64,000 bases of DNA, from contig DDFF01000007.1 of assembly GCA_002337045.1 (NCBI GenBank), forward strand, positions 372,001 to 436,000, written 5' to 3'. Both the position numbers and the translations under genes were made by a program. Positions 34,721 through 43,785 of the stretch are shown here, piece by piece (the first letter of the stretch is position 1; each line of letters starts with the position of its first letter). The notes under the pieces were generated by a model, which did no database searches, was not told the origin of the DNA, and saw only the letters and a list, made by a program, of their open reading frames with translations. The DNA is from Bacteroidetes bacterium UBA1935. GTDB taxonomy: Bacteria > Bacteroidota > Bacteroidia > Chitinophagales > Chitinophagaceae.

Positions 34721-37405
34721 TTATTCTACAACTACGCGTTGTGTTTTGAAACCTTCTGCTTTCAGCAAGTAAACGCCTTTTGCCAGTGCTGTAGTACTTA
34801 CACTGTTAGCATTGTTGAAAACTAATACTTTATGGCCTGCCATATCATACATGCTTCCGCTGATTGTCTGGCTGAAGTATAGTGTACCTTGTTGCACAGG
34901 GTTAGGATATACATTTATTGTTGGCAATTCTACCTGCTCAATACCTGTTGTTGGTTTGTATGCTTTTACTTCAAACACCGCCAATGTACCACTTATTTCA
35001 TTAGCAGATATTACGTAGTGCTTACCTTGTTTGTTAGCTTTTGCATGCAGGAAGATGATACCTTCCGGACCATTATCACCAGCAAATGTTGCAGTATCTC
35101 TTGTATTGATGTATTGTACAAACACAGGTGCTGCAGGGTTGCTGATGTTGTATACCATTACACCACCTATACGCTCGAGCGCTACGAAAGCATACATGGT
35201 ATCGTTGATGCTGCCAAGTGCTACGCCTTCAGGCTCAGGACCTTTATTATCGCTCCTGTTCTTTGCAGCATTACCATCGTTGCTTGCGTTGAAGAGCTTA
35301 CCGTATTTAGGATCCGCAAGTGTTATCTGTTCAAAATCCTGGCCCACGTCTGATACTTTAGCACCCGTAGCTGCATTCCATATGGTGAAGCTGCGGCTAC
35401 CCAATACATATATCTCGTCATAGTCGCCATCATTATCCGTATCACCCATGTTCTTAACTGCATTCAGGCGACCAAGATTATGGTTAGCCTTCAGCAAATC
35501 TGCCTGCGGGAATTTCACAGGGTCTAATATATACGCACCAGAACCTACACGTACTTCTTCTGTATATGCAGTATAATCTCTTGCATCTCCTTCATTCGCT
35601 GTTACCAGATAAGTAGTATTGCCGATTGAATAGTTGGCAATTGCATCCGGTTGGTGCATACCCTTTACAGGCCAGTTAGCTATCAATACATCGCCGTTAT
35701 TATCGCTGGCATCCAGCGCATATCCTGTTTGGCTATGGTCTGTAGTGTTCAAAGGCATTAATCTTGTGAATGTTTTGTTTGCAATATCCAATACTGCTAC
35801 GGCATTGTTTTCCTGCAGTGTTATCCAGGCAGTATCGCTGTTTTTTGATACAGTAATGTATTCAGGTTCAAAATCTTTTGCTGCAGTTGCACCCGGACCA
35901 TATATGCGTATACCATTTGATCTTAATGCAGCTTCTGTACCATTATAAGCTGTAAACCCTACCGTAGTGGCAACAGCATTTGTTACACCATTACTTATGT
36001 CTACTACAGTTACAGAACCTTCCGGATCTACTGTATAAGTAGGATTAGGCTCTCCTTCATTCGCAGTCAGTATATATTTACCATCTGGCGTAAATGTTAT
36101 CATATCGGGTAATGCACCTGTTTTTACTTGTTTCAGGAATGTACCTGATGCATCAAGAAATACAACCTTGCCGCTATCTGTCTTTACAGTGTCTTCTACT
36201 GCTATAGCAACTATGCCATTGCGTACCGCAACAGAATTGATACCCCCGCCATAAGCAGTCATGTTTACAACCTTATACTCTGAAAGAGCTGCCGGGTTAG
36301 TAAAATCAAGTATATGCATTTTGTTTTTCAGCGAGTTCACCACAAACAATCTATTCGATGCGCTATCATAGCTAACTATTTCAGCAGATGAACCTTGTAA
36401 GCCAACTGCATAGCTGCCTAAGTGTTGCAACTCAATATTCTTTTTACCAACAGGTGCTGTGTAGTCGTTATCTTTAATATATACTGTTGTCTTTTTGTTA
36501 GTGCCAAGTGTTGCATTAACAGGTGTGTTCAATTCTATACCTAAATATTCAGACACTTCTTTCAATGCATCGTTCTTTATTTTGATGCTGATGTATTGTG
36601 TATCTGCAGATGTAGATGTGAAAGTAACAGATGTTGTCAGCAACTGCATATCGCCAGTATCAACCGTGCTGAAAGCATTTAGGAAAGAAACGTTTACGCT
36701 AGTGGCATTGCTGTTTTTATTTGTACGCACCACACCAATTTTCAGAGTGTCTGATGCTTCGTCTGTTATGTATAGGTTTTTTTGCAGCTGCACAGTAGCA
36801 GGCAATGTAGTAGCACCTGCTACAACCTGAAACGCATCATAACCTATCCAGTCGTCATTGCCATTCAGGCGTGTGCGTATCCTCAACCTTACATAGTTGC
36901 TACCGGCAGGTATTGACAATGCAACAGAGTCCCATACTTTATTAGCTGATGGTAGATTAACATAATTGGCTGCTGTCCAAGTGCTGCCATTATCATACTC
37001 TACTATGTAGCCTGTAGAATCGCCTGTTCCACCTACTATATGTGTGAAGTATTTAAACTTCAGCGTGTATGCAGTGAGTGGATTCAGTGCTACTGGTGCA
37101 AAGTCGAGGTAGTGAAAATAAGGTGCGGGCAAAGACGCTGTCGCCGGATTCTCAAGGTCATTAATAGCCCAGAAACGTGTACCCTGAGCTGCAGCCAGTA
37201 TTGGTACATTACCACTATTGGTATTGCCAAGCGCAAAAGTATCTGTCCACACATCATTCAATGAAGGAAAATTATACGCCGCAGGTGTTGGCGTAAAACT
37301 CCATGTATTTGTCTGCGCCGCATCAAAACCCTGATGCGCTATTACCTGTGCTTTTGCTTGTACCAAAGCCAGTAAAGCACCAACAACGAGTAACAATTTC
37401 TTCAT
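34721..37405 (-). CDS. T9SS-exported choice-of-anchor I family protein
   Basis: An 894-residue secreted protein. It has a signal peptide (MKKLLLVVGALLALVQAKAQ), then a beta-sandwich of about 190 residues. A Calx-beta-like stretch (ITDEASDTLKIGVVRTNKNS and on to TTVYIKDND) follows. A large propeller-like choice-of-anchor I region runs from about 325 to 800 with repeated blades such as GALPDMITFTPDGKYILTAN and YLVTANEGDARDYTAYTEEV. The C-terminus (PTINVYPNPVQQGTLYFSQ to the end) is a type A T9SS sorting domain, removed on export. The ligand is unknown; phytase- or phosphatase-like relatives exist. ATG 37405 is chosen for the signal peptide. It agrees with porT in this window. Confidence 0.85.
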   Translation of the reverse strand: MKKLLLVVGALLALVQAKAQVIAHQGFDAAQTNTWSFTPTPAAYNFPSLNDVWTDTFALGNTNSGNVPILAAAQGTRFWAINDLENPATASLPAPYFHYLDFAPVALNPLTAYTLKFKYFTHIVGGTGDSTGYIVEYDNGSTWTAANYVNLPSANKVWDSVALSIPAGSNYVRLRIRTRLNGNDDWIGYDAFQVVAGATTLPATVQLQKNLYITDEASDTLKIGVVRTNKNSNATSVNVSFLNAFSTVDTGDMQLLTTSVTFTSTSADTQYISIKIKNDALKEVSEYLGIELNTPVNATLGTNKKTTVYIKDNDYTAPVGKKNIELQHLGSYAVGLQGSSAEIVSYDSASNRLFVVNSLKNKMHILDFTNPAALSEYKVVNMTAYGGGINSVAVRNGIVAIAVEDTVKTDSGKVVFLDASGTFLKQVKTGALPDMITFTPDGKYILTANEGEPNPTYTVDPEGSVTVVDISNGVTNAVATTVGFTAYNGTEAALRSNGIRIYGPGATAAKDFEPEYITVSKNSDTAWITLQENNAVAVLDIANKTFTRLMPLNTTDHSQTGYALDASDNNGDVLIANWPVKGMHQPDAIANYSIGNTTYLVTANEGDARDYTAYTEEVRVGSGAYILDPVKFPQADLLKANHNLGRLNAVKNMGDTDNDGDYDEIYVLGSRSFTIWNAATGAKVSDVGQDFEQITLADPKYGKLFNASNDGNAAKNRSDNKGPEPEGVALGSINDTMYAFVALERIGGVMVYNISNPAAPVFVQYINTRDTATFAGDNGPEGIIFLHAKANKQGKHYVISANEISGTLAVFEVKAYKPTTGIEQVELPTINVYPNPVQQGTLYFSQTISGSMYDMAGHKVLVFNNANSVSTTALAKGVYLLKAEGFKTQRVVVE

Positions 37406-37538
37406 ACTATTTTCATTTTGCTGCAAAGAAATAGGTTGCACCACTATGAAAAATCGTCGCATCAAAAACTTCACACAGACTTAGCCTGCAGGCAATGATT
37501 TGTTTACAAGGGCGTAACAATTTGTTTATACAAAACAA

Positions 37539-37566
37539 AAGCAGCTTCCTGATAAGAAAGCTGCTT
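37539..37566 (-). terminator. Terminator of the small basic exported protein gene
   Basis: A 9-bp stem, AAGCAGCTT/AAGCTGCTT. On the minus strand TTTGTTTTG follows. Confidence 0.65.
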
Positions 37567-37596
37567 AAGAAAACCAAACCAATATATAAAACACTA

Positions 37597-37917
37597 CTAC
37601 CTGTATCGAGCATTATGCTTTGCTCTGTATATAGAACGGTTGGCATGATGCTGTTCACGCTGTATCAGCTGCCTTTCGCGCGGGCTGATGTGGCCATCTA
37701 CCATTGCTACGCGTTTTGTGTGTTGTATGTGGCGTTGCTGTGCATGCAGGCGCATGGCTTCGTGCCTTGTTACTTCGCCTGTGCGTACTCCCTGATGAAT
37801 ACGTGCCTTCTGCTGATGCTGACGTTTATTGATATTATATGCATGAGGATGAGCCTCAGTTACCATTGCGGTAAACATAGCACTAATCAGTACGGCTGCA
37901 AAAACTATCCTTTTCAT
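37597..37917 (-). CDS. Small His- and Arg-rich exported protein
   Basis: A 106-residue protein with a signal peptide (cut near TEAHP) and a strongly basic helical mature part rich in His, Gln and Arg. Two helical repeats show in KARIHQGVRTGEVTRHEAMR and KRVAMVDGHISPRERQLIQR. Each has a turn, RTGEVT or VDGHIS, then a start-of-helix pattern like degenerate calcium-loop or TerB-type motifs. Similar short proteins are widespread in Bacteroidota. They may bind metal or nucleic acid, but no function is known to me. It is monocistronic, with its own terminator. Confidence 0.65.
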   Translation of the reverse strand: MKRIVFAAVLISAMFTAMVTEAHPHAYNINKRQHQQKARIHQGVRTGEVTRHEAMRLHAQQRHIQHTKRVAMVDGHISPRERQLIQREQHHANRSIYRAKHNARYR

Positions 37918-38003
37918 AATTCTTTGTTTTTAATTGTTAGAACTATTAGATAGACTGGCTATTGAAAACAATGTTTAATCTGCAAATGTTAAATAAAACA
38001 GAA

Positions 38004-38027
38004 AGCTCCCCCTGGAAAGGGGGAGCT
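38004..38027 (-). terminator. Hairpin terminator after ftsZ (end of the dcw cluster)
   Basis: A 9-bp G+C-rich stem, AGCTCCCCC/GGGGGAGCT with a TGGAAA loop, lies 38 bp past the ftsZ stop. On the minus strand TTTCTGTTTT follows. Confidence 0.8.
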
Positions 38028-38064
38028 GTTACGCAATATGAAATATAACAAAAGAGACTAAGTA

Positions 38065-39759
38065 TTAGTCAGGCTTTTTGCCATCAAGGAATGTGTTGAT
38101 GGTTTGGATACTTGCCTGAGAACCATTTTGCTGGTCGTTTACACCTACGCTATACCCGCTGTAGAAGGTGTCTGAAGATGCTACGCCATTATCTATCTGC
38201 ATGTTGCGACGAACGTATGCAGGTACATTCTCTACATCGTCTGCGCTTTCATTTGTTTTGATGTTGAAGCTCATGCGGCGCAGGCGCTCTGCTCTTTCTT
38301 CAAGCGCACGCTTCTGTTCTTCAAAACGTCGCTTTTCTTCTATTTCGTCAGCAGTCAGCACGCGTTCACCTACTTTCATTACAGGTGTTTCCTGTACGGG
38401 TGTTGGTGCTGGCGCAGGAGTTTCATTTTTGATTACCAGTTGTATGCTTTCTTCAGCAGGCTTAGCAGGCTCTTCTATTTTGCTAACCGGTGTTTGCGGC
38501 ACTTCAGGTGCTGCGGCTACCGGTGCAGGAGCAGGTGTTGCCTCCAGCGAGAAGATTTCTTTCTGTTCAGGTGCAGCTGTTGGGAAAGCAGGCTTTACAT
38601 CTATTACTACATGCTTAGGAGTCTGCATTTCTACCAGTGTTGGTGCCATGGCATCTACCTGTGGTGCAGGTGTTGGCGCAGCAACAACGGGAGCAGGTGT
38701 AGCAGGTGCTGACACGCTCGCATTAGCATCGCCCAGTTGCACAACTATTTTCTCAGGTTGATTGCTTTTTTCTGGAATCTCAATGTTCAATTCATTGTGG
38801 TTGAAACCTGTAGCAATGATTGTAACCGCTATTTTATCACCCAGATTAGGATCGTGGCCCATACCAAGGATAACATCGCAATTATCACCGGCTTGCTGTT
38901 GTACATAAGCCTGTATTGCTTCTGCTTCGTCCATTGTATGCTCGTGCTCTCCTGCGCTTGATGTGATGTTCAGCAGTATCCATTTAGCACCACGGATATC
39001 GCTGTCATTCAGCAACGGAGAGTTCAGTGCTTGTTCTACAGCATGCAGTGCGCGGTTTTCACCACCTACCTGTGCAGCACCAAGTATTGCAACACCACCG
39101 TTTTTCATTACAGTGCAAACGTCTGCAAAGTCAACGTTTATCTGCCCTGTAGATGTGATAACGTCTGTTATACATTTTGCGGCAGTTGCCAACACATCAT
39201 CCGCTTTTGCAAATGCCTGTGTGAATGGCAGGTTGCCACATTGCTGGCGCAGTTTGTCGTTAGATATTATCAGGATAGTATCTACATGCTCGCGCATGCG
39301 GTCTATACCTTCCTGTGCTTGTTTCAGGCGTTTACGGCCTTCGTAAGTAAACGGAGTGGTAACTATACCAACCGTCAGGATGCCCAGGTCGCGGCATATT
39401 TTAGCCACTACAGGCGCACCACCTGTACCTGTACCACCACCCATACCGGCAGTAATGAATGCCATACGGGTATTTACTTTCAATATTTTAGAGATATCCT
39501 CAATGCTTTCTTCGCTTGCCTGCTTTCCGATTTCGGGATTAGCACCGGCACCCAGACCTTGTGTAAGATGCGGCCCCAGCTGAATCTTATTAGCTACAGG
39601 GCTCAATGCCAGTGCCTGAGAGTCAGTGTTGCAGATTACAAAATCAACGCCTTCAATACCAAGGCTGTGCATGTAGTTAACAGCATTGCTGCCACCACCG
39701 CCTACACCTATCACTTTCAGAATAGATGATTGATTTTTGGGGATTTCGAAATGTATCAT
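38065..39759 (-). CDS. ftsZ: Cell division protein FtsZ with long disordered tail
   Basis: The tubulin-like GTPase that forms the Z ring. The globular core (about 1-325) has VIGVGGGGSNAVNYM near residue 16, the GTP loop GGGTGTG at 107-113, and the T7 loop NVDFADV near 212. At 564 residues it is much longer than the ~383 of E. coli. The extra length is a Pro-, Ala- and Glu-rich linker (about 330-505) with repeated APAP and PTPAP runs. A conserved C-terminal peptide region follows (VPAYVRRNMQ), then a Ser- and Asn-rich end. Long linkers are common in this phylum. It is the last gene of the cluster; the 69-bp gap after ftsA is the widest in the cluster. Confidence 0.96.
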   Translation of the reverse strand: MIHFEIPKNQSSILKVIGVGGGGSNAVNYMHSLGIEGVDFVICNTDSQALALSPVANKIQLGPHLTQGLGAGANPEIGKQASEESIEDISKILKVNTRMAFITAGMGGGTGTGGAPVVAKICRDLGILTVGIVTTPFTYEGRKRLKQAQEGIDRMREHVDTILIISNDKLRQQCGNLPFTQAFAKADDVLATAAKCITDVITSTGQINVDFADVCTVMKNGGVAILGAAQVGGENRALHAVEQALNSPLLNDSDIRGAKWILLNITSSAGEHEHTMDEAEAIQAYVQQQAGDNCDVILGMGHDPNLGDKIAVTIIATGFNHNELNIEIPEKSNQPEKIVVQLGDANASVSAPATPAPVVAAPTPAPQVDAMAPTLVEMQTPKHVVIDVKPAFPTAAPEQKEIFSLEATPAPAPVAAAPEVPQTPVSKIEEPAKPAEESIQLVIKNETPAPAPTPVQETPVMKVGERVLTADEIEEKRRFEEQKRALEERAERLRRMSFNIKTNESADDVENVPAYVRRNMQIDNGVASSDTFYSGYSVGVNDQQNGSQASIQTINTFLDGKKPD

Positions 39760-39828
39760 ACGATTTTGCTTTTTGTTGGGTTAGTAATTCCTTTGTTATT
39801 TATATGTGGTTGTGAATTTGTTTCGGGG

Positions 39829-41238
39829 TTATTCCATTTCCTGATCATCTACTTCTTCAAACAGTTTCATGAATTTGCCTTTAAAGCCGTCGAAGAGTTT
39901 TTTGAAGTTCTCACTGCGCTTCACATTCTTCCTTTGCTTTGTTTCGGCATCTTCGCCTTCTTCTGTTTCTACTGTATCTTCTACTACTTTCAGATTTTCA
40001 GCAATCGCTTTCGCCTCTTCTGCACTGATGTGCATGATGTTGCCACCCTCGCCAACAAAACGCAGTCGGCCGTTTTCGTAGTCGTGATACCCACGCAGTA
40101 TCAGTCCTATACACGTAGAGTACATCGGGTTCATCATTGTTTCAGTATCGTTGCCAGAAAGGTGTTCGTTAGGGTAGCCGATGCGTGCACCCAAACCGGT
40201 TACATATTCTGTCAGTTGAATGATGTGCTTCAGTTGCGCACCACCACCTGTCAGTATTATGCCACCATACAGTTTTTTATCCAGTCCTATTTGTTTCAGG
40301 TGATACACAACATAGTCAAGTATCTCCTGCATACGCGCCTGAATGATGTTTGCCAGATTCTTTACAGAAATTTCTTTTGGCGGCAATCCACGCAAGCCCG
40401 GTATGGTAATGTATGCGTTGGCATTCGCTTCATCTGCCAGTGCAGTACCAAACTGCACTTTCATCTGCTCTGCCTGTGCACGCAATACGCCCAGTCCGTT
40501 GCGTATATCATTAGTGATGTTTACACCTGCATATGGTATTACGGCAGTATGCTTCAGCACACCATCATAAAACACAGCCATATCTGTAGTACCACCACCA
40601 ATGTCTACAATTGCTACACCTGCTTCCAGGTCTTCATCGTTCATTACGGCTGCTGCAGAAGCCAGTGGCTGCAATACAAGATCTCTTGTATTCAGGTTTG
40701 CTTTGTCTACACAACGTTTGATGTTGCGTATTGCATTACGGTCACCCGTAACGATGTGGAAGTTCGCACCGATTTTTACACCGCTCATACCCACGGGGTC
40801 TATCACATTCGGTGTGCTGTCTACCATAAACTCCTGTGGCACGATGTCGATAATCTGGTCGCCCGCCGGTATATATGTTTTATACTGATCGCGAATCAGC
40901 AAATCAATGTCTTCTTTATTAATCTCTTCTTCTATGCGTGTACGAACACGGTCGCCGCGTGTTTGCAGGCTCTTGATGTGCTGGCCTGCAATACCCACAT
41001 ACACCTCTTTGATTTCGAGATTCGGGTTTGACAACAGGCATTTTTCAATAGCCTGCTCAATAGAGCGGATACATTGCTCGATGTTCATCACCACACCGTG
41101 ACTCACACCTTGCGATTCCGACTTACCAAAACCGAGTATTTCAAGTTTTCCATACTCGTTTTTACGGCCCGCTATGGCTACCACTTTCGTAGTACCTATG
41201 TCTAGGCCGACAATGATGGGTTGTTCTTTTTTACTCAT
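39829..41238 (-). CDS. ftsA: Cell division protein FtsA
   Basis: An actin-like ATPase that ties FtsZ to the membrane and recruits later divisome proteins. The 469-residue protein has phosphate-1 IVGLDIGTTKVVAIAG near residue 8, the 1C subdomain with VGIAGQHIKS, and phosphate-2 VAIVDIGGGTTDMAVF near 208. GGIILTGGGAQLKHI is near 330. The C-terminus, NFKKLFDGFKGKFMKLFEEV, is an amphipathic membrane-targeting helix. It lies between ftsQ (37 bp upstream) and ftsZ. Confidence 0.96.
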   Translation of the reverse strand: MSKKEQPIIVGLDIGTTKVVAIAGRKNEYGKLEILGFGKSESQGVSHGVVMNIEQCIRSIEQAIEKCLLSNPNLEIKEVYVGIAGQHIKSLQTRGDRVRTRIEEEINKEDIDLLIRDQYKTYIPAGDQIIDIVPQEFMVDSTPNVIDPVGMSGVKIGANFHIVTGDRNAIRNIKRCVDKANLNTRDLVLQPLASAAAVMNDEDLEAGVAIVDIGGGTTDMAVFYDGVLKHTAVIPYAGVNITNDIRNGLGVLRAQAEQMKVQFGTALADEANANAYITIPGLRGLPPKEISVKNLANIIQARMQEILDYVVYHLKQIGLDKKLYGGIILTGGGAQLKHIIQLTEYVTGLGARIGYPNEHLSGNDTETMMNPMYSTCIGLILRGYHDYENGRLRFVGEGGNIMHISAEEAKAIAENLKVVEDTVETEEGEDAETKQRKNVKRSENFKKLFDGFKGKFMKLFEEVDDQEME

Positions 41239-41275
41239 ATTGCGTTGCGTTTATGCTGTTAGTTTTTTTATTGCG

Positions 41276-42427
41276 TTACTGGTACAGATACTTCGGTTTT
41301 TGTTCTTCTTTGTTTTGCTCTTTTGGTTTTTCCGTGGCTTTAGGTTTTGGTTTGTTCTCTGGTTTCTTTTGTTCGGGCTTCTTATCTACTTTCTTTATTG
41401 CTTTAGGCTCCGGTTTCTTTATTATCGGTTCCTGCTTCTTAGTTTCCTGTTTCCTCACCTGCGGTTGTGGTGTCGGTCTTGGTTGCTGTACAACTGCCGG
41501 CTTAGGCGGTGCTGCCGCTACTACCTGTTGCTGCACAGACTGTGGTACTATCGGCTTTGGTAACGGAGCTATTACTTTATTACTATCGCTACCTATTATA
41601 CTCTTCACCCAGTTCATATTGCTCAGAGCCTTGTCAGTCGGTGCTTTCCACGGCAGTGCAGGCGATGCTACTACCTGTCCTTTATACCTTGCATCCAGCA
41701 CCTCGTATTTGTCCCAACCAATACGCGTCATTACCTTTTTGTAGAATGCATACAGGTTTTCAAATTTCTCTTCAAGGTTCGATGTATCGCCAATCAGTAT
41801 TTTATGATTGCCCAATACAGGTACCAATTCAAATGCTCTGTCGTCGTTCAATATTATCTGCGACACCTGTGCATTCCAGAAGCTATCGCGCTCTACCTGC
41901 CTTACCACTTTTATTATCTGCGCTTTCAGCGAATTGCCAAGACTATCATCTTTCAGCACCGGTACATTTGTAACCACTGTTGTGTAGTGTATATACCTTT
42001 CGCTAAGCGGCATTGCTTTGTGCGCATTGTCCAGATAATAACTATTACCCGTCTGATCAAAAATTCTTGCAACAGGCACACGCTGTGTCAGGTTTACGTG
42101 CACTACTTTTTCATTATCAACAAACACCTGTGCATCTGCCACCCACGGATTGGTTGCCACTATCTTCTCCATCTTGCCTATATCCAACCTACCCAGCGAT
42201 ATTTTCTTTACATCTATATCCTTATCGTTCAGCAGTTTTGTTTTCACATCTGCTTTGTCTACAAAACCAAACTGTTCATTCTTTATGTTGATGCTAAAGT
42301 CCTTGATATGCTTCGCATCCTGTTTGCGTGCTGCGCTGGTCATCGCTGCAATACATGCACCTGTTACCAACACGGTAACCAGTGTTTGCATTATTTTACG
42401 AACCGATATTTTGCGCTTCTCGCTCAT
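41276..42427 (-). CDS. ftsQ: Cell division protein FtsQ with Pro/Lys-rich C-terminal tail
   Basis: A bitopic divisome protein in the position of FtsQ. Its basic cytoplasmic N-terminus (SEKRKISVRKI) leads into one membrane helix (residues 12-31). The POTRA-like part is around 42-110 (FVDKADVKTKLL to VHVNLTQRVPVARIFDQ) and the beta domain runs to about 260. The last ~120 residues are a low-complexity tail of PKP, QPR, KKPE and KPKA runs, unusual for FtsQ and apparently disordered in the periplasm. It starts within the murC stop (TAATG). Confidence 0.85.
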   Translation of the reverse strand: MSEKRKISVRKIMQTLVTVLVTGACIAAMTSAARKQDAKHIKDFSINIKNEQFGFVDKADVKTKLLNDKDIDVKKISLGRLDIGKMEKIVATNPWVADAQVFVDNEKVVHVNLTQRVPVARIFDQTGNSYYLDNAHKAMPLSERYIHYTTVVTNVPVLKDDSLGNSLKAQIIKVVRQVERDSFWNAQVSQIILNDDRAFELVPVLGNHKILIGDTSNLEEKFENLYAFYKKVMTRIGWDKYEVLDARYKGQVVASPALPWKAPTDKALSNMNWVKSIIGSDSNKVIAPLPKPIVPQSVQQQVVAAAPPKPAVVQQPRPTPQPQVRKQETKKQEPIIKKPEPKAIKKVDKKPEQKKPENKPKPKATEKPKEQNKEEQKPKYLYQ

Positions 42428-43785
42428 TATTTATTTTCCAGTATCTCTTTAATCGGGTTCACCAGTTTATCTATATCGCCCGCGCCTGCTGTTATAAACA
42501 GATCAAGCGGTGCAGCTTTTACGTAGTCAATCAAACCTTCCTTGCTAAGGATAGTATGATTCGGATTGCCCATCTTGTCTGCTATCATCTGCGATGCAAC
42601 ACCTTCAATAGGCAATTCGCGGGCAGGATATATATCCAGCAGTATCACCTCATCCGCCATACTCAGGCTCTCTGCAAAACCATCTGCAAAGTCTCGTGTG
42701 CGGCTGAACAGGTGTGGCTGAAACGCTACCACACATTTACGCCCCGCAAACAAACGTTTCGCACTTTTTATCAGTGCAGCCAGTTCTTCAGGGTGATGCG
42801 CATAGTCATCTATAAACACTACTTTATCGTTCTTCACCACATATTCAAACCTGCGTTTGATGCCTTTGAAACCTGCCAGTGCATCTTTCACCAGGCCTGC
42901 TTCTATTTCCAGTTCTTGTATTACAGCAATAGCAGCAATTGAGTTTTCTACATTGTGCATACCACCTATCGGCAGGTGTACTCCATTCACTATCCAGCCC
43001 TTACCTATTACATCAAAAATGTAACCACCGTCTTTCTGTACAATGTTCGTACCATACACATCAGCCGCATCGTTCTGCAGGCTGTATGTGGTGATGTTTG
43101 ATGCTGTCAAATCTTTTGCCCTGTGCAGTCCGTGCTTAGCTATCAGCGTACCGCCCGGTTTTATGTTTTTGGTATACTGTATAAATGCAGCCTCCACTTC
43201 TTCAGCAGTACCATATATATCCAGATGGTCTGCATCCATAGCAGTCAGCACAGCTATATCAGGAAAGAGCTTCAGGAAGCTCCTGTCATACTCATCTGCT
43301 TCTATCACCGCTGTCGCGTTATCGCTGCTCCAGTAGTTGCTGTTGTAGTTTACAGATATACCACCCAGAAAAGCATTACATCCATAACCTGTTTCACGCA
43401 GCAAGTAAGCTATCATGGTAGAGATAGTTGTTTTACCATGCGTACCTGCAACTGTTACAGAAAACAATGCTTCTGTTATCCATTGCAATACATCGCTGCG
43501 TTTGTACACCGCATAACCATTATCACGATACCAGTTGAGCTCTGCATGGTCTTTAGGTATAGCAGGCGTATAAACTACCAGTTCTGTTTGTTTATCCAGC
43601 AGGTTGATGTCGTCTGTATAATGAACACCCATTCCCTCTGCTGCTAATTGTTTAGTCAGCGCAGTTTCTGTACGGTCATAGCCATTCACCACAGTACCCT
43701 GGCTGCGGAAGAAGCGTGCAAGCGCACTCATACCGATACCACCGATACCTACGAAATAAACCCGTTTTAATGCTCTTACATTCAT
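42427..43785 (-). CDS. murC: UDP-N-acetylmuramate--L-alanine ligase MurC
   Basis: Adds L-Ala to UDP-MurNAc, the first stem-peptide residue. The 452-residue protein has the Rossmann start YFVGIGGIGMSALARFF near residue 10 and ATP loop VAGTHGKTTISTM near 110. EADEYDRSFLKLFPDIAVLT is near 165, AIAAI with HNVENS near 280, and FIDDYAHHPEELAAL near 314. All are typical of MurC. It overlaps murG by ATGA at 43782-43785 and ftsQ by one base. Confidence 0.97.
   Translation of the reverse strand: MNVRALKRVYFVGIGGIGMSALARFFRSQGTVVNGYDRTETALTKQLAAEGMGVHYTDDINLLDKQTELVVYTPAIPKDHAELNWYRDNGYAVYKRSDVLQWITEALFSVTVAGTHGKTTISTMIAYLLRETGYGCNAFLGGISVNYNSNYWSSDNATAVIEADEYDRSFLKLFPDIAVLTAMDADHLDIYGTAEEVEAAFIQYTKNIKPGGTLIAKHGLHRAKDLTASNITTYSLQNDAADVYGTNIVQKDGGYIFDVIGKGWIVNGVHLPIGGMHNVENSIAAIAVIQELEIEAGLVKDALAGFKGIKRRFEYVVKNDKVVFIDDYAHHPEELAALIKSAKRLFAGRKCVVAFQPHLFSRTRDFADGFAESLSMADEVILLDIYPARELPIEGVASQMIADKMGNPNHTILSKEGLIDYVKAAPLDLFITAGAGDIDKLVNPIKEILENK

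Noticed and set aside
39730..41031. A 433-codon open frame antisense to ftsA
   Set aside because: It is very rich in Cys, Tyr, Phe and Ile with no domain, and it mirrors the codons of the highly conserved ftsA gene on the other strand.
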